Positions 47,885 to 59,600 of a stretch of DNA of 64,000 nucleotides are shown piece after piece. Where the stretch lies: contig JACDQD010000105.1 of NCBI GenBank assembly GCA_019843655.1, positions 2,852,001 through 2,916,000 on the forward strand, in the 5' to 3' direction. The notes under the pieces were generated by a model, which searched no databases, was not told the origin of the DNA, and was given only the letters and a program-made list of their open reading frames with translations. This DNA comes from Lethocerus indicus. Its lineage: Eukaryota; Arthropoda; Insecta; Hemiptera; Belostomatidae. Both the position numbers and the translations under genes were made by a program. How positions within the stretch are numbered: the first letter of the stretch is position 1; every line of letters begins with the position of its first letter.

Positions 47885-50800
47885 GTTTAACAATACTGTT
47901 GTGATAATCGGGAAAATATACAATAAAAACCCGAGAATTTAAGCTACACTTACCCTATGGAATTTTTCCTCTTAAACTTTCTATCAAAGTATCAAACTAA
48001 CTAACTGATTTGCCTCGGCGTTAAACAAAACTTTTGTCCTACATTGACAGTTGTTTATAATCCATCGTAAATGTAATTCGTTGTTTTATAACTTTGGATA
48101 TACTGGCGACGCCTAGATGCCGAAAATGTCCGGGCAATAATTATTTCGCGTTGAATTTCAGTTTATTCTACTCGGATCCGACGATTTTCAAGACGGAGCA
48201 ATTTGTTGTGTTCCCGTTTCAGACAGGCTTTCAGAATGTTGCTTTCAGTGTTGCTTTCAGTGTCGGACGGCCGCCAATATCCGACAGCTCTCTCAGCTGT
48301 CTAAAATGCCGCCGCGGAGCCTAAATGAGACGAGCTCGTGCTCGTGAAATTTCGCATTTCTATCCATTATAGAGAGAGAGGAGGAGGAGGAAGGGGAGAA
48401 GGCATTAATTAATTAATTGCCAAGCGGTTATTAATGGCGTTAAATATCTTTAACGCTGCGGCCTTTCCAAGGTTATAAGAGGCAATTGTGACTTACTGAC
48501 TAAACACTTCCTGGAGCGCTCAATGATTGCAAATATAACATAGCGGTGTAGTTTATCCTTTTCAAAAATAACATAAAATATAACATCGATTCCTATGCGT
48601 ACTTCAACATACATTATCGCGTAAAAATTTATTTATTTATACACCAATTAGCATACTAAAGTGTTAGAGGAAGAATTTTACAATACCTCCTACAATTGGG
48701 CTCATTACAAAGCATGTATTTTATTTATAATAAAGTGTAAACCTAATTTGATTTAAAAGCAGTAAAACGCTTTAATATTTTAATTAATTCTATTTGCATT
48801 TCAACAGTTATTTCCACGTCAAACTGAATATATTTACGCTCCATTTAACGTATAATGAAACCGATATTTTTTGGCCGTCGCTTTTCCCGCTATTAATGTG
48901 AGAATTACTCGAATAAATGAAATGACGTTATTGTCCGTGTTCGTACAGAAAATTGTTCGCAATTCCGCGAATTAAATTCCCAGCTCCCGCCGTCAAATAT
49001 TTATCATTTCGCGGTACAATTTCCGTACGGCGTAAGTAAGACCGTGCGATATTCGCGATTAAGTCGATAACTTTTGATTGGACGAAGCCCGTCTGAAGTC
49101 GTCTCATTTTAGCGGCAGATCGTGATAATGAACGGCATATATTTGTTATGCATCTCTGAGTTTCATTCGAGTAGCCAAGTATGAAACGAGAAAATATAAA
49201 AATTTATTATACTTGCAATCAAAGTTACGAATTCTGTCTTAGTATATGGTTTTTTTGGTAACGTTTTGTTCGTGTTATTTTGTCGCTTGTTTCCACTTAT
49301 AAAGAAGCCACGTTTTACGTGCGTCCGGGCATTTTAAATGGCGGATTATTAATTTGGCTGTCATTTTCTGGATAAGTTCATTCTCTGGCTCTTTTTTGGA
49401 GGCATTGCTATATACAGTTCTGTAATTGTTCTCTCGATGTGAACTCGGTTTGACTTACTTACTTGAAGTAGTAACGTTTCAACAAGTACATTGCCGACTC
49501 GGCGTTCGTCGAACACTGTTATTATTAGCTTATTTTTTTTTGTCCGTCCGGATGTGGACAAGTTTTTGCCCGAATCGTATCATAACCCACGCGATTGTTG
49601 TCCATTTTATCTACTGTTTTTACGAGCCTCGGTTCTCGGTGTACCGCGGGGATTAGCTCGAATTACTCAACCCCCCCCTCCGCCGTTCTTTCAATTATAA
49701 ATTTCAACGGTCGCCTTTAAAACAATGGCTCTTTTCAGAAAGCTTTCCGGCCCCAACAATGGCAATGATCCCCGTGTCCGAATAACGCCCATTCTCCCGA
49801 CTGGGATGTCGCGTGTCTCTCCCACTGCGTTATAGTGCTACACTGCAGCGTTATAGTGCCGGATAATAGTCGTGTATTCGTAGATTCGAACCAGAAAAAA
49901 TTATATTGGACCGCGTCGAATTAATCTTAATCTGCAATCGCACAAAAGGAGTGCAATCTGTACGTTGAACTTACTGAAAATTCCCCCGGGACAGTGTCGC
50001 GAATTGTTCCGTCTGAAAAAAAATTCTCCTGACGAAAACATTTCTTTCAGTATTCCCTGTTTGTTCAATTTAGTTGAAAATAAAATAGTGGAGATACGAG
50101 AAACTGTGAAACAGTAATTGTACAATTAAGTCGTTAAAAGAAAATGAGGGATACCTTGGCCCACATTGTTTATCTGAAAATGAGTCTAACTCAGATATAG
50201 AAGAAAAAAATGATGTTATTTGGCCGTTTATGACTCTCTTTTAGGTTGTTTAGTTCCGTAAATTATTATAAAAACGATTAACAAAATATGTTTTTTTCGT
50301 ATCGATCATTGCACAGTGGTCATATACCTACATGCAATTCTTAAACCACTGTATTCATGAGGCTATCGCTTAGTGGTTAAATATTTTTAAACTTCAGAAA
50401 TAATGTATTGCAACAATAATCGTGTTAGAAAAATTCAGTATTTATTTAAGATATTTTTATCTTTTTTTTATATAACAGTGCTCGACTTATGACAAGGTAT
50501 TATTTAACTATAATACCGACAATCTGCTACATTCAGTACTCTTCTTGTAGACTCTTTAGTATCAATTAAAATTAAAATTAGAGTAAAAATGTATTTATTC
50601 GGTAATCCTTTCAATAGCTAGTGCTCAGCAGTCTGGACGAATTTCGTCCTAATGCAGACGGCTGGTTTCATGATTTCTGCTAGTGCTGAGGAGTGCTGAG
50701 CGATACTGTTGAGTCCGACATCGGGCGTTTCACCCCCGAAGATTTCGGTACTGTCGCCGTTTATGCTAATCCGCCATGCAAATTGGATTGTATTGGGGTG

Positions 50801-51773
50801 GCGGGGGTGGGGTGGGGTGGTGGTGGGGGCGATTTGTTTGAAATATAGCGGGTAAAGGGGTTCGTCCGGAAGGGTGCCAAGTTAAGAAAATCGTTGGTCC
50901 GGGGGTTGTCGTTATTTATTGGGGGCCGGTCGCGTTAAATTCAATTCCTGTCAAACCCACGGTAGGGGCCAAATTAACTTCCGCCCCAATAGGGGGGGGG
51001 GAGAGCGAATATCTTTTGTGTTTTAAACCGCCGCGCGATCTGGAGCGTATTTAGCCCACCGCCGGAGCCAATTTAACACCGGTATCCGGACCGTATTTTA
51101 ACTACAGAGAATTACACCGTGAAAGAAAAAAAGAATTGATTCGAACAACAATACCTTCACCTTCAAACCGGCGTACGAAACTGCGTCAATCCGCGCTGTA
51201 TTAGCGCCGAGTGTAAAATTAGATTAACGGACCTGATGCAATGCGCAACATTGCAGTTTGAGAACAAAGACTGTAGAGTCTTTGAAGACGGGAATCGATG
51301 CCTCGCGCCGTTTAACGAATGATATACGCGGTGTCGACATGTTTAGAGGGCGACAAGTTCATTCGGGCACGTAAAGAAAGCTGTGCCGGCCGTGAACATG
51401 CCAGTTTCGAAATTTTATATTCGTCGGAATTTCGTTTTGTTTTCTGTCCCGATCCGAACTCGATCATTGTTATTCGGCGTGCCGCTGACGAACCTCCCAG
51501 GACGGGTGTGACTCATCCTCGAAGCACGACCCTCCCCGCCCCACCCTGCATACTGCACCGGGCAAAGTTTCAGAATATTCCGTTTCCATTTTATTCCCCT
51601 CGTACGTGGACTGATTTAATGCCTTCCCGCAGGTTTCCAACTATTCCGACTATTCCGCAAAACTGTCCGTTTTGAAATGCGAGGAAGGAGAGAGGACCGA
51701 TCGCTTAAATTGTTTGTTTCGACAACAGTACGATGTTCTTAGATGAGCGAAGAACGTGAATTATCGCTAGCGT
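47885..51773. other. Intronic stretch, no gene recognised
   Basis: AT-rich with (TTAA)n-like sequence at 48407-48418 and a G-rich stretch at 50795-50830 (GGGGTGG-type runs, quadruplex-prone). A third, inverted copy of the 47.4-kb repeat lies at 48775-48850. No frame above 118 codons and none with a domain. Confidence 0.45.
48775..48850 (-). repeat. Possible inverted third copy of the 47.4-kb direct repeat
   Basis: TTGCATTTCAAC, then TTCCACGTCAAA and ATATATTTACGCTCC match the reverse complement of GTTGAAATAC, TTGACTTGGAAAT and GGTGCATAAATAAAT in the copies at 47.4 and 47.6 kb. Identity is moderate. Confidence 0.5.
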
Positions 51774-51974
51774 CCGGTAGGAACGCTTGAAACGATCCAA
51801 AATCGCTTCGAAAATGCGGTTTTTCACAAAAAAAAATGGGGTTTTTAGGCGCAAAAATTGGGTTTTTAGGCGAAAATCGCCCCAAAAATGGGGTTTTTAG
51901 GCCCAAAAGTTGGGTTTTTAGACGCAAAATTGGCCCTAAAATGCGATTTTTAGGCCGGTAGGAACGCTTGAAAC
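51774..51974. repeat. Isolated satellite piece flanked by 20-bp direct repeats
   Basis: The 20-mer CCGGTAGGAACGCTTGAAAC occurs at 51774-51793 and again at 51955-51974. The 161 bp between them is made of the same units as the 53-60-kb array (AAAATGCGGTTTTT, AATGGGGTTTTTAGGC, GCGCAAAAATTGGG). The arrangement looks like insertion of a satellite fragment with a 20-bp target duplication, about 1.1 kb before the main array. Confidence 0.85.
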
Positions 51975-51984
51975 AATCTGTTGA

Positions 51985-52458
51985 TCACCTGCTATCCCGG
52001 ATTTTTTCCTGTTTTTGGTATCCGCCCACTGGGAAAACTGATTCGGGGCCACTCCGACGTTCGGAATCGTCAGGCGGGAGTCAACCCCTGGTAACCGAGA
52101 GTGATGCCGCAGTATTACACCACAACTACCGGAAGTTCTGGTCGCCGAAAATATCTGCCGGTGGGATCGGTTAAAATACCGTGGGAAGAACCTCGTTTGG
52201 CAGGGGTTTTTTCCTGTTTTCGGAAATCATTCGAGCGAGCTCCACTCTACACCGTTGACCAATGACGATGGGAACAAGAGCTTCCGAAACGTCGAAAGCA
52301 GAAAACTCTCCAGTCGGAGACAAAACTCCATCCAATCGGAGCTCAATCGGGTGGTTTCCAAACACAGGAAAAATCCCGGAATGGGGCGCGTCAACCCCTG
52401 CCAACCGAGCATTGTTCCCACAGTATTATGCGTTATCCTGCCGGAAGTCGGTGACGAT
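51985..52458. mobile_element. Family B foldback-like cluster
   Basis: Two nested units. The clearer one has inverted arms at 52199-52244 (GGCAGGGGTTTTTTCCTG, then GAGCTCC) and 52340-52404 (GAGCTC, AACACAGGAAAAATCCC, CAACCCCTGCC) around an internal segment with CTTCCGAAACGTCG. A second, diverged unit at 51990-52140 repeats TTTTTTCCTGTTTTTGG and GTCAACCCCTGGTAACCGAG, so the CAACCCCTG...CAGTATTA...CCGGAAGT block occurs twice in direct order. There is no coding capacity. This is the richest family B locus; single pieces lie at 15184 and 23125. Confidence 0.72.
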
Positions 52459-52640
52459 GTTCTCTGTCTCCATGCTCGCTGGTCTGTTCTAGACCGGTAT
52501 TCTACCGGCTGGACGCACGTAACGACGCCTGCGCCCGGGTGATCGGTTTTGATCGCGGTCGCTGCACGTTAAGCCCAAGTGCGTGCTTTATGAGCGGACT
52601 CAACACCGCTGTTGAAGACGCGTTATCGGTCTCCCGCCAT
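52459..52640 (+). mobile_element. Family A foldback element, decayed copy
   Basis: TCTCTGTCTCCATGCTCGCTGG and TTCTAGACCGGTATTC are a diverged left arm. CTCAACACCGCTGTTGAAGACG with ATCGGTCTCCCGCC resembles the inverted right arm. Both outer ends are lost. Confidence 0.5.
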
Positions 52641-53059
52641 ATTTACCCGAGATCTCGTTACACTCTGTTTATCTCCGTTCGAACGCCACTCCGACCATTC
52701 TACTAATAGTCCGAGCGACTGTAGATTATTCAGTTGAACGAACTTCCAACCGCCTTCCTATACAATCTTTTATTTTCAGTCGATTCCTTGAAACAGAATA
52801 TTCCTCGACCAAAGCATTTTTCTTCCTGTCCGATAAATAATAATTCTTCCTGTCCTTGCGATAATCGACGCAGTAATAAAATCATATTTAGTTCGCAGTT
52901 TGAAACGTTAAACTTGAAACCGAGAAATATTCTTTCAATTTGTGCCCAGATTTAATGGTTTTTATGGGAAAAGAAAATGGAAATCTGGAAGAATTTTTAA
53001 AACATAATTCCGCCGTTTCAGTGGCAAATTTAACTCAAGTTTGCGGTTATCGGCAATAT
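52641..53059. other. Unassigned sequence before the satellite array
   Basis: AT-rich with one 73-codon frame of no recognised identity. Confidence 0.4.
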
Positions 53060-55171
53060 CGGCACAAAAATGCGGTTTTTAGGCGCAAAATCTGCCCAAA
53101 AATGCGGTAATTAGGCGCAAAATCTGCCCACAAATGAGGTAATTAGGCGCAAAATAAGCGTTTTTAGACGAAAAATGGCGTTTTTTCCGTGAAAACGGCG
53201 CAAAATCGGCTCAAAAATGCTGTTTTTAGGTCCAAAAATTGGGTTCTTAGGCGCAAAATCGGCTCAAAAGTGGAGTTCTAAGGCCCAAAAATGGGGTTTT
53301 TAGGGAAAAATAGGCTTCAAAATGCGGTTATAAGCCCCAAAAATGGCGTTAGTAGCACCACAATCGGGTCATAAATAGGCGCAAAATCGGCCGAAAAATA
53401 CAGGCCAAAAAATGGGGTTTATAGGCTCAAAAACGGCACGAAAATGCGGTTTTTGGGCACAAAATTGGCTCAAAAATGCTGTTATAAGGCCCAAAAATGG
53501 GGTTTTAGGCGGCAAATTGGCCCAAAATGCGGTTTTAGGCGCAAAATTGGCCCAAAAATGCGGTTTTTGGCCAAAATGGCATTTTGACCAAAATTGGGTT
53601 TTTAGGCGCAAAATGCGGTTTTTAGGCCAAAATGGCATTTTAGACGCAAAATTGGCATAAAAAGCGGTTTTAGGCCCAAAAATGGCATTTTAGACGCAAA
53701 ATTGGCAAAATGCGGTTTTTAGGCCCAAAATGGCATTTTAGACGGCAAAAAAATTGAAAATGGCATTTTAGACGGCAAAATTGGCGGGTTTTAGGCCCAA
53801 AATGGCATTTTTAGACGCAAAATTGGCAAAATGCGGTTTTAGGCCCAAAAATGGCATTTTTAGACGCAAATTGGCCTGAAAATGGGTTTTTAGGCCAAAA
53901 ATGGCATTTTTAAACGCAAAATTGGCCCAAAATGTGGTTTTAGGACCAAAAATGGCATTTTAGACGCAAAATTGGCCCCAAAATGGCATTTTAGACGCAA
54001 AATTGGCCCGAAAATGTGGTTTTTAGACCAAAAAACTGGTATTTTTAGACGCAAAATTGGCCCAAAATTTTTTTAGGCCAAAAATGGCAAAATTTTAGAC
54101 GCAAATTGGCCCAAAAATGGGTTTTTAGGACCAAAAATGGCATTTTAGACGCAAATTGGCCCTAAAATTGGTTTTAGGTCAAAAATGGCATTTTAGACGC
54201 AAATTGGCATAAATGCGGTTTTTAGGACCCAAAATGGCATTTTAGACGCAAAATTGGCCCAAAATGCGTTTTAGGCCAAAATGGCATTTTAGACGCAAAA
54301 TTGGCCTGAAAATGGTTTTAGGCCAAAATGGCATTTTAGACGCAAAATTGGCCCAAAAATGGTTTTAGGCCAAAATGGCATTTTTAGACGCAAATTGGCT
54401 TTAAAAATGGCATTTTAGACGCAAAATTGGCCTTTTAGGCCCAAAATGGCATTTTAGACGCAAAATTGGCCTGAAAATGGTTTTAGACCAAAAATGGCAT
54501 TTTTAGACGCAAAATTGGCCAAAAATGCGGTTTTAGGCCCAAAATGGCATTTTAGACGCAAAATTGGCCCAAATGCGGTTGTTAGGCCCAAAATGGCATT
54601 TTTAGACGCAAATTGGCCCAAAAATGGTTTTTAGACGCGCCCAAAATGGCATTTTAGACGCAAAATTGGCCCAAAATTTTTAGGCATTTTAGACGCAAAA
54701 TTGGCCAAAATAGGCCAAAATGGCATTTTAGACGCAAAATTGGCCTAAAAATGTTTTAGGCCAAAATGGCATTTTTAGACGCAAATTGGCAAAAATATAA
54801 AATTTTTTAGACGCAAAATTGGCAAAAATGGCATTTTTAGACGCAAAATTGGCATAAAAATTTTAGGCTAAAATGGCATTTTAGACGCAAATTGGCCTAA
54901 AATGTGTTTTAGGCCAAAAATGGCATTTTAGACGCAAAATTGGCCTAAAATGAGGTTTTTAGGCCAAAATGGCATTTTTAGACGCAAAATTGGCCCAAAA
55001 AGGCCCAAAATGGCATTTTAGACGCAAAATTGGCCCAAAATGTTTTTTAGGCCCAAAATGGCATTTTAGACGCAAAATTGGCCAAAATGCGGTTTTAGGA
55101 GAAAATGGCATTTTAGAAAAATTAAAACATGGCAGACGCAAAATTGGCAGGCCAAAAATTTTTAGCGCAAA
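53060..55171 (+). repeat. 53-bp satellite array, block 1
   Basis: Tandem copies of a ~53-bp unit with two related halves: GCAAAATTGGCCCAAAAATG with CGGTTTTTAGG, then CCCAAAAATGGCATTTTTAG with AC. The first ~450 bp are diverged and close to a ~26-bp period (AAAATGCGGTTTTTAGGCGC). From about 53.5 kb the unit is uniform but most A/T homopolymers are one to several bases shorter than in the edges. Open frames repeating FASKMPF-like peptides on the - strand are by-products. Confidence 0.95.
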
Positions 55172-55906
55172 TTGGCCCCTTGTGGGTAATAATGGGGCCG
55201 ATATTTGAAAATCGAAAACCTAAATTTTCGATTTCCGAGCCCTCCTTTAGGGGCAAGTGTAGCTCATTAATACACTTGTGGGTGCAATATGGGGCCGATA
55301 TCTGAAAAATTTTCGAAAACCTAAATTTTCGATTTCCGAGCCCCTCCTTTTAGGGGCAAGTGTAGCTCACATTAATACACTTGTGGGTGCAATATGGGGC
55401 CGATATCTGAAAATTTTCGAAAACCTAAATTTTCGATTTCGAGCCCTCCTTTTAGGGGCAAGTGTAGCTCATTTAATACACTTGCAATATGCCGATATCT
55501 GAAAATTTTCGAAAACCTAAATTTTCGATTTCCGAGCCTCCTTTAGGGGCAAGTGTAGCTCACATTAATACACTTGAATATGGGGCCGATATCTGAAAAT
55601 TTTCGAAAACCTAAATTTTCGATTTCCGAGCCCTCCTTTTAGGGGCAAGTGTAGCTCACATTAATACACTTGTGGGTGCAATATGATATCTGAAAATTTT
55701 CGAAAACCTAAATTTTCGATTTCTCCTTTAGGCAAGTGTAGCTCACATTAATACACTTGTGGGTGCAATATGATATCTGAAAATTTTCGAAAACCTAAAT
55801 TTTCGATTTCTCCTTTAGGCAAGTGTAGCTCACATTAATACACTTGTGGGTGCAATAATATCTGAAAATTTTCGAAAACCTAAATTTTCGATTTCCTTTC
55901 AGGGGC
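55172..55906 (+). repeat. 104-bp satellite array, block 1
   Basis: Eight copies of a monomer with CACTTGTGGGTGCAATATGG, GGCCGATATCTGAAAATTTT, CGAAAACCTAAATTTTCG, TTTAGGGGCAAGTGTAGCTC and ACATTAATA. Several copies lack the GGGGCC or GAGCCC runs, so the mean length here is about 92 bp rather than 104. Confidence 0.95.
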
Positions 55907-55917
55907 CTTAACTCTTT

Positions 55918-57104
55918 CAAAATGGTTTTAGACGCATTGGTATAAAAATGGTTTTAGGTGATTTCGCAAAATTGGCCCGCATCCAAAATGGCATTTTCGC
56001 AAAATTGGCCTAAAATTGTTTTTAGGCCAAAAATGGCATTTTTAGACGCAAAATTGGCCCAAAAATGCGGTTTTAGGACCAAAATGGCATTTTAGACGCA
56101 AAATTGGCCCCCAAAATGGCATTTTTAGACGCAAAATTGGCCCAAAAATTTTTTAGGCCAAAATGGCATTTTAGACGCAAAATTGAAAATGGCATTTTTA
56201 GCCCAAAATGACATTTTAGACGCAAAATTGGCCCAAAATGCTTTTTAGGCCAAAAATGGCATTTTTAGACGCAAAATTGGCCTAAAATGCGGTTTTAGGA
56301 CCAAAATAGCATTTTAGACGCAAATTGGCAAAAATGTTTTAGGCCAAAATGGCATTTTAGACGCAAAATTGGCCCAAAAATTTTAAACGCAAATTTTTTT
56401 AGGCCAAAAATGGCATTTTAGACGCAAAATTGGCCAAAAATGGTTTTAGGACCAAAATGGCATTTTTAGACGCAAAATTGGCCTGAAAATGCGGTTTTAG
56501 GCCAAAATGGCATTTTAGACGCAAAATTGGCCCAAAAAGCGGTTTTAGGCCAAAATGGCATTTTAGACGCAAAATTGGCCCAAAATGCGGTTTTAGGCCC
56601 AAAATGGCATTTTAGACGCAAAATTGGCAAAAATGGTTTTAGACCAAAATGGCATTTTAGACGCAAAATTGGCAAAAATGGTTTTTAGGCCAAAATGGCA
56701 TTTTAGACGCAAAATTGGCAAAAATGGTTTTTAGGCCAAAATGGCATTTTAGACGCAAAATTGGCCTAAAAATGGTTTTTAGGCCAAAATGGCATTTTTA
56801 GACGCAAAATTGGCCTAAAATGCGGTTTTAGGCCAAAAATGGCATTTTAGACGCAAAATTGGTATAAAAAGCGGTTTCTAGGCCAAAATGGCATTTTTAG
56901 ACGCAAAATTGGCCCAAAATGTTTTTTAGGACAAAATGGCATTTTAGACGCAAAATTGGCCCATTTTTAGGCCAAAAATGGCATTTTTAGACGCAAAATT
57001 GGTAAAAAAGAGTTTTAGGCCAAAATGGCATTTTTAGACGCAAAATTGGCCCAAAATGCTGGTTTTTAGGGCAAAATGGCATTTTAGACGCAAAATTGGC
57101 CCGA
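55918..57104 (+). repeat. 53-bp satellite array, block 2
   Basis: Same unit and orientation as block 1. The TTTTAGACGCAAAATTGGCC segment is the best-conserved part. The GGTTTTTAGG half is often shortened or missing. Confidence 0.95.
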
Positions 57105-57642
57105 TGTAAATTATGGGGCCGATATCTGAAAATTTTCGAAAAACCTAAATTTTCGATTTCCGAGCCCTCCTTTTAGGGGCAAGTGTAGCTCACATTAATA
57201 CACTTGTGGGTGCAATATGGGGCCGATATCTGAAAATTTTCGAAAAACCTAAATTTTCGATTTCCGAGCCCCTCCTTTTAGGGGCAAGTGTAGCTCACAT
57301 TAATACACTTGTGGGTGCAATATGGGCCGATATCTGAAAATTTTCGAAAACCTAAATTTTCGATTTCCGAGCCCTCCTTTTAGGCAAGTGTAGCTCACAT
57401 TAATACACTTGTGGGTGCAATATGGGGCCGATATCTGAAAATTTTCGAAAAACCTAAATTTTCGATTTCGAGCCTCCTTTAGGGGCAAGTGTAGCTCACA
57501 TTAATACACTTGGGCAATATGGGGCCGATATCTGAAAATTTTCGAAAACCTAAATTTTCGATTTCGAGCCCTCCTTTAGGGGCAAGTGTAGCTCACATTA
57601 ATACACTTGTGGTGACAATATGGGGCCGATTCTGAAAATTTT
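57105..57642 (+). repeat. 104-bp satellite array, block 2
   Basis: Five monomers and a partial sixth that breaks off after GGGGCCGAT and degenerates before 57642. Confidence 0.95.
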
Positions 57643-57662
57643 AAAATTGTCACATAGTTCCA

Positions 57663-59600
57663 CAAAATGGCATTTTTAGACGCAAAATTAAAAACCAAAA
57701 ATGGCATTTTAGACGCAAAATTGGCCCAAAATGAAAATTTTAGGCCCAAAAATGGCATTTTAGACGCAAAATTGGCCCAAAATGTGGTTTTAGGACCAAA
57801 AATGACATTTTAGACGCAAAATTGGCAAAATGCGGTTTTAGGCCAAAAATGGCATTTTTAGACGCAAAATTGGCAAAATGGTTTTAGGCCAAAATGGCAT
57901 TTTTAGACGCAAAATTGGCCCAAAAATGGCATTTTTAGACGCAAAATTGGCCCGAAAATGCGGTTTTTAGGCCCAAAAATGGCATTTTTAGACGCAAAAT
58001 TGGCCCGAAAATGCGGTTTTTAGGCCCAAAAATGGCATTTTTAGACGCAAAATTGGCAAAAATGTGGTTTTAGGACCAAAATTGCAAAAAAAATGGCATT
58101 TTAGACGCAAAATTGGCCCAAAAATGGTTTTTAGGCCAAAAATGGCATTTTTAGACGCAAAATTGGCCCAAAAATGTTTTAGGCCAAAAATGGCATTTTA
58201 GACGCAAAATTGGCCTGAAAATGTGGTTTTTAGGCCAAAATGGCATTTTAGACGCAAAATTGGCCCAAAATGGGTTTTAGGCCAAAAATGGCATTTTAGA
58301 CGCAAAATTGGCAAAATGCTGTTTTTAGGCCAAAAATGGCATTTTTAGACGCAAAATTGGCAAAATTTTTAGGCCCAAAAATGGCATTTTAGACGCAAAA
58401 TTGGCCCGAAAAATTTTTTTAGGCCCAAAATGGCATTTTAGACGCAAAATTGGCAAAAATTGGCATTTTTAGGCCCAAAATGGCATTTTTTAGACGCAAA
58501 ATTGGCCCAAAATGTGGTTTTAGGACCAAAAGGCATTTTTAGACGCAAAATTGGCCCCAAAATGGCATTTTTAGACGCAAAATTGGGTGAGGAAAAATGG
58601 CATTTTTAGACGCAAAATTGGCCCAAAATTTTTAAAATGGCATTTTAGACGCAAAATTGTCCCAAAAATGGCATTTTAGACGCAAAATTGGCAAAAATGA
58701 GGGCCAAAAATGGCATTTTAGACGCAAAATTGGCCAAAAATGGTGTTTTAGGCCCAAAAATGGCATTTTAGACGCAAAATTGGCCTGAAAATGCGGTTTT
58801 AGGCCCAAAATGGCATTTTTAGACGCAAAATTGGCCCAAAAATGGCATTTTAGACCAAAAATGGCATTTTAGACGCAAAATTGGCCTGAAAATGCGGTTT
58901 TAGGCCCAAAATGGCATTTTTAGACGCAAAATTGGCCCAAAAATGGCATTTTAGACCAAAATGGCATTTTTAGACGCAAAATTGAAAATGCGGTTTTAGG
59001 CCAAAATGGCATTTTTAGACGCAAAATTGGCCTAAAATGTTTTTAGGCCAAAAATGGCATTTTTAGACGCAAAATTGGCCCAAAATTGGTTTTAGGCCCA
59101 AAAATGGCATTTTTAGACGCAAAATTGGCCCAAAAATGTGGTTTTTAGGACCAAAAATGGCATTTTTAGACGCAAAATTGGCCCGAAAATTTTTAGGCCC
59201 AAAAATGGCATTTTTAGACGCAAAATTGGCCCAAAAATGCTGTTTTTAGGACCAAAAATTGCATTTTTAGACGCAAAATTGGCATAAAAAGCGGTTTCTA
59301 GGCCAAAAAATGGCATTTTTAGACGCAAAATTGGCCCAAAAATTTGGTTTTTAGGACCAAAAATGGCATTTTTAGACGCAAAATTGGCCCAAAAATGCTG
59401 TTTTTAGGCCAAAAAATGGCATTTTTAGACGCAAAATTGGCATAAAAAGAGGTTTCTAGGCCAAAAATGGCATTTTTAGACGCAAAATTGGCCCAAAAAT
59501 GCTGTTTTTAGGCCCAAAAATGGCATTTTTAGACGCAAAATTGGCCCGAAAATGTGGTTTTTAGGCCAAAAATGGCATTTTTAGGCGCAAAATTGGCCCA
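57663..59600 (+). repeat. 53-bp satellite array, block 3
   Basis: The longest uniform stretch. A precise 53-bp step can be measured between CCCGAAAATG at 57951 and 58004. Homopolymers regain full length (AAAAATG, TTTTTAG) toward the right edge after about 59.1 kb. Confidence 0.95.
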
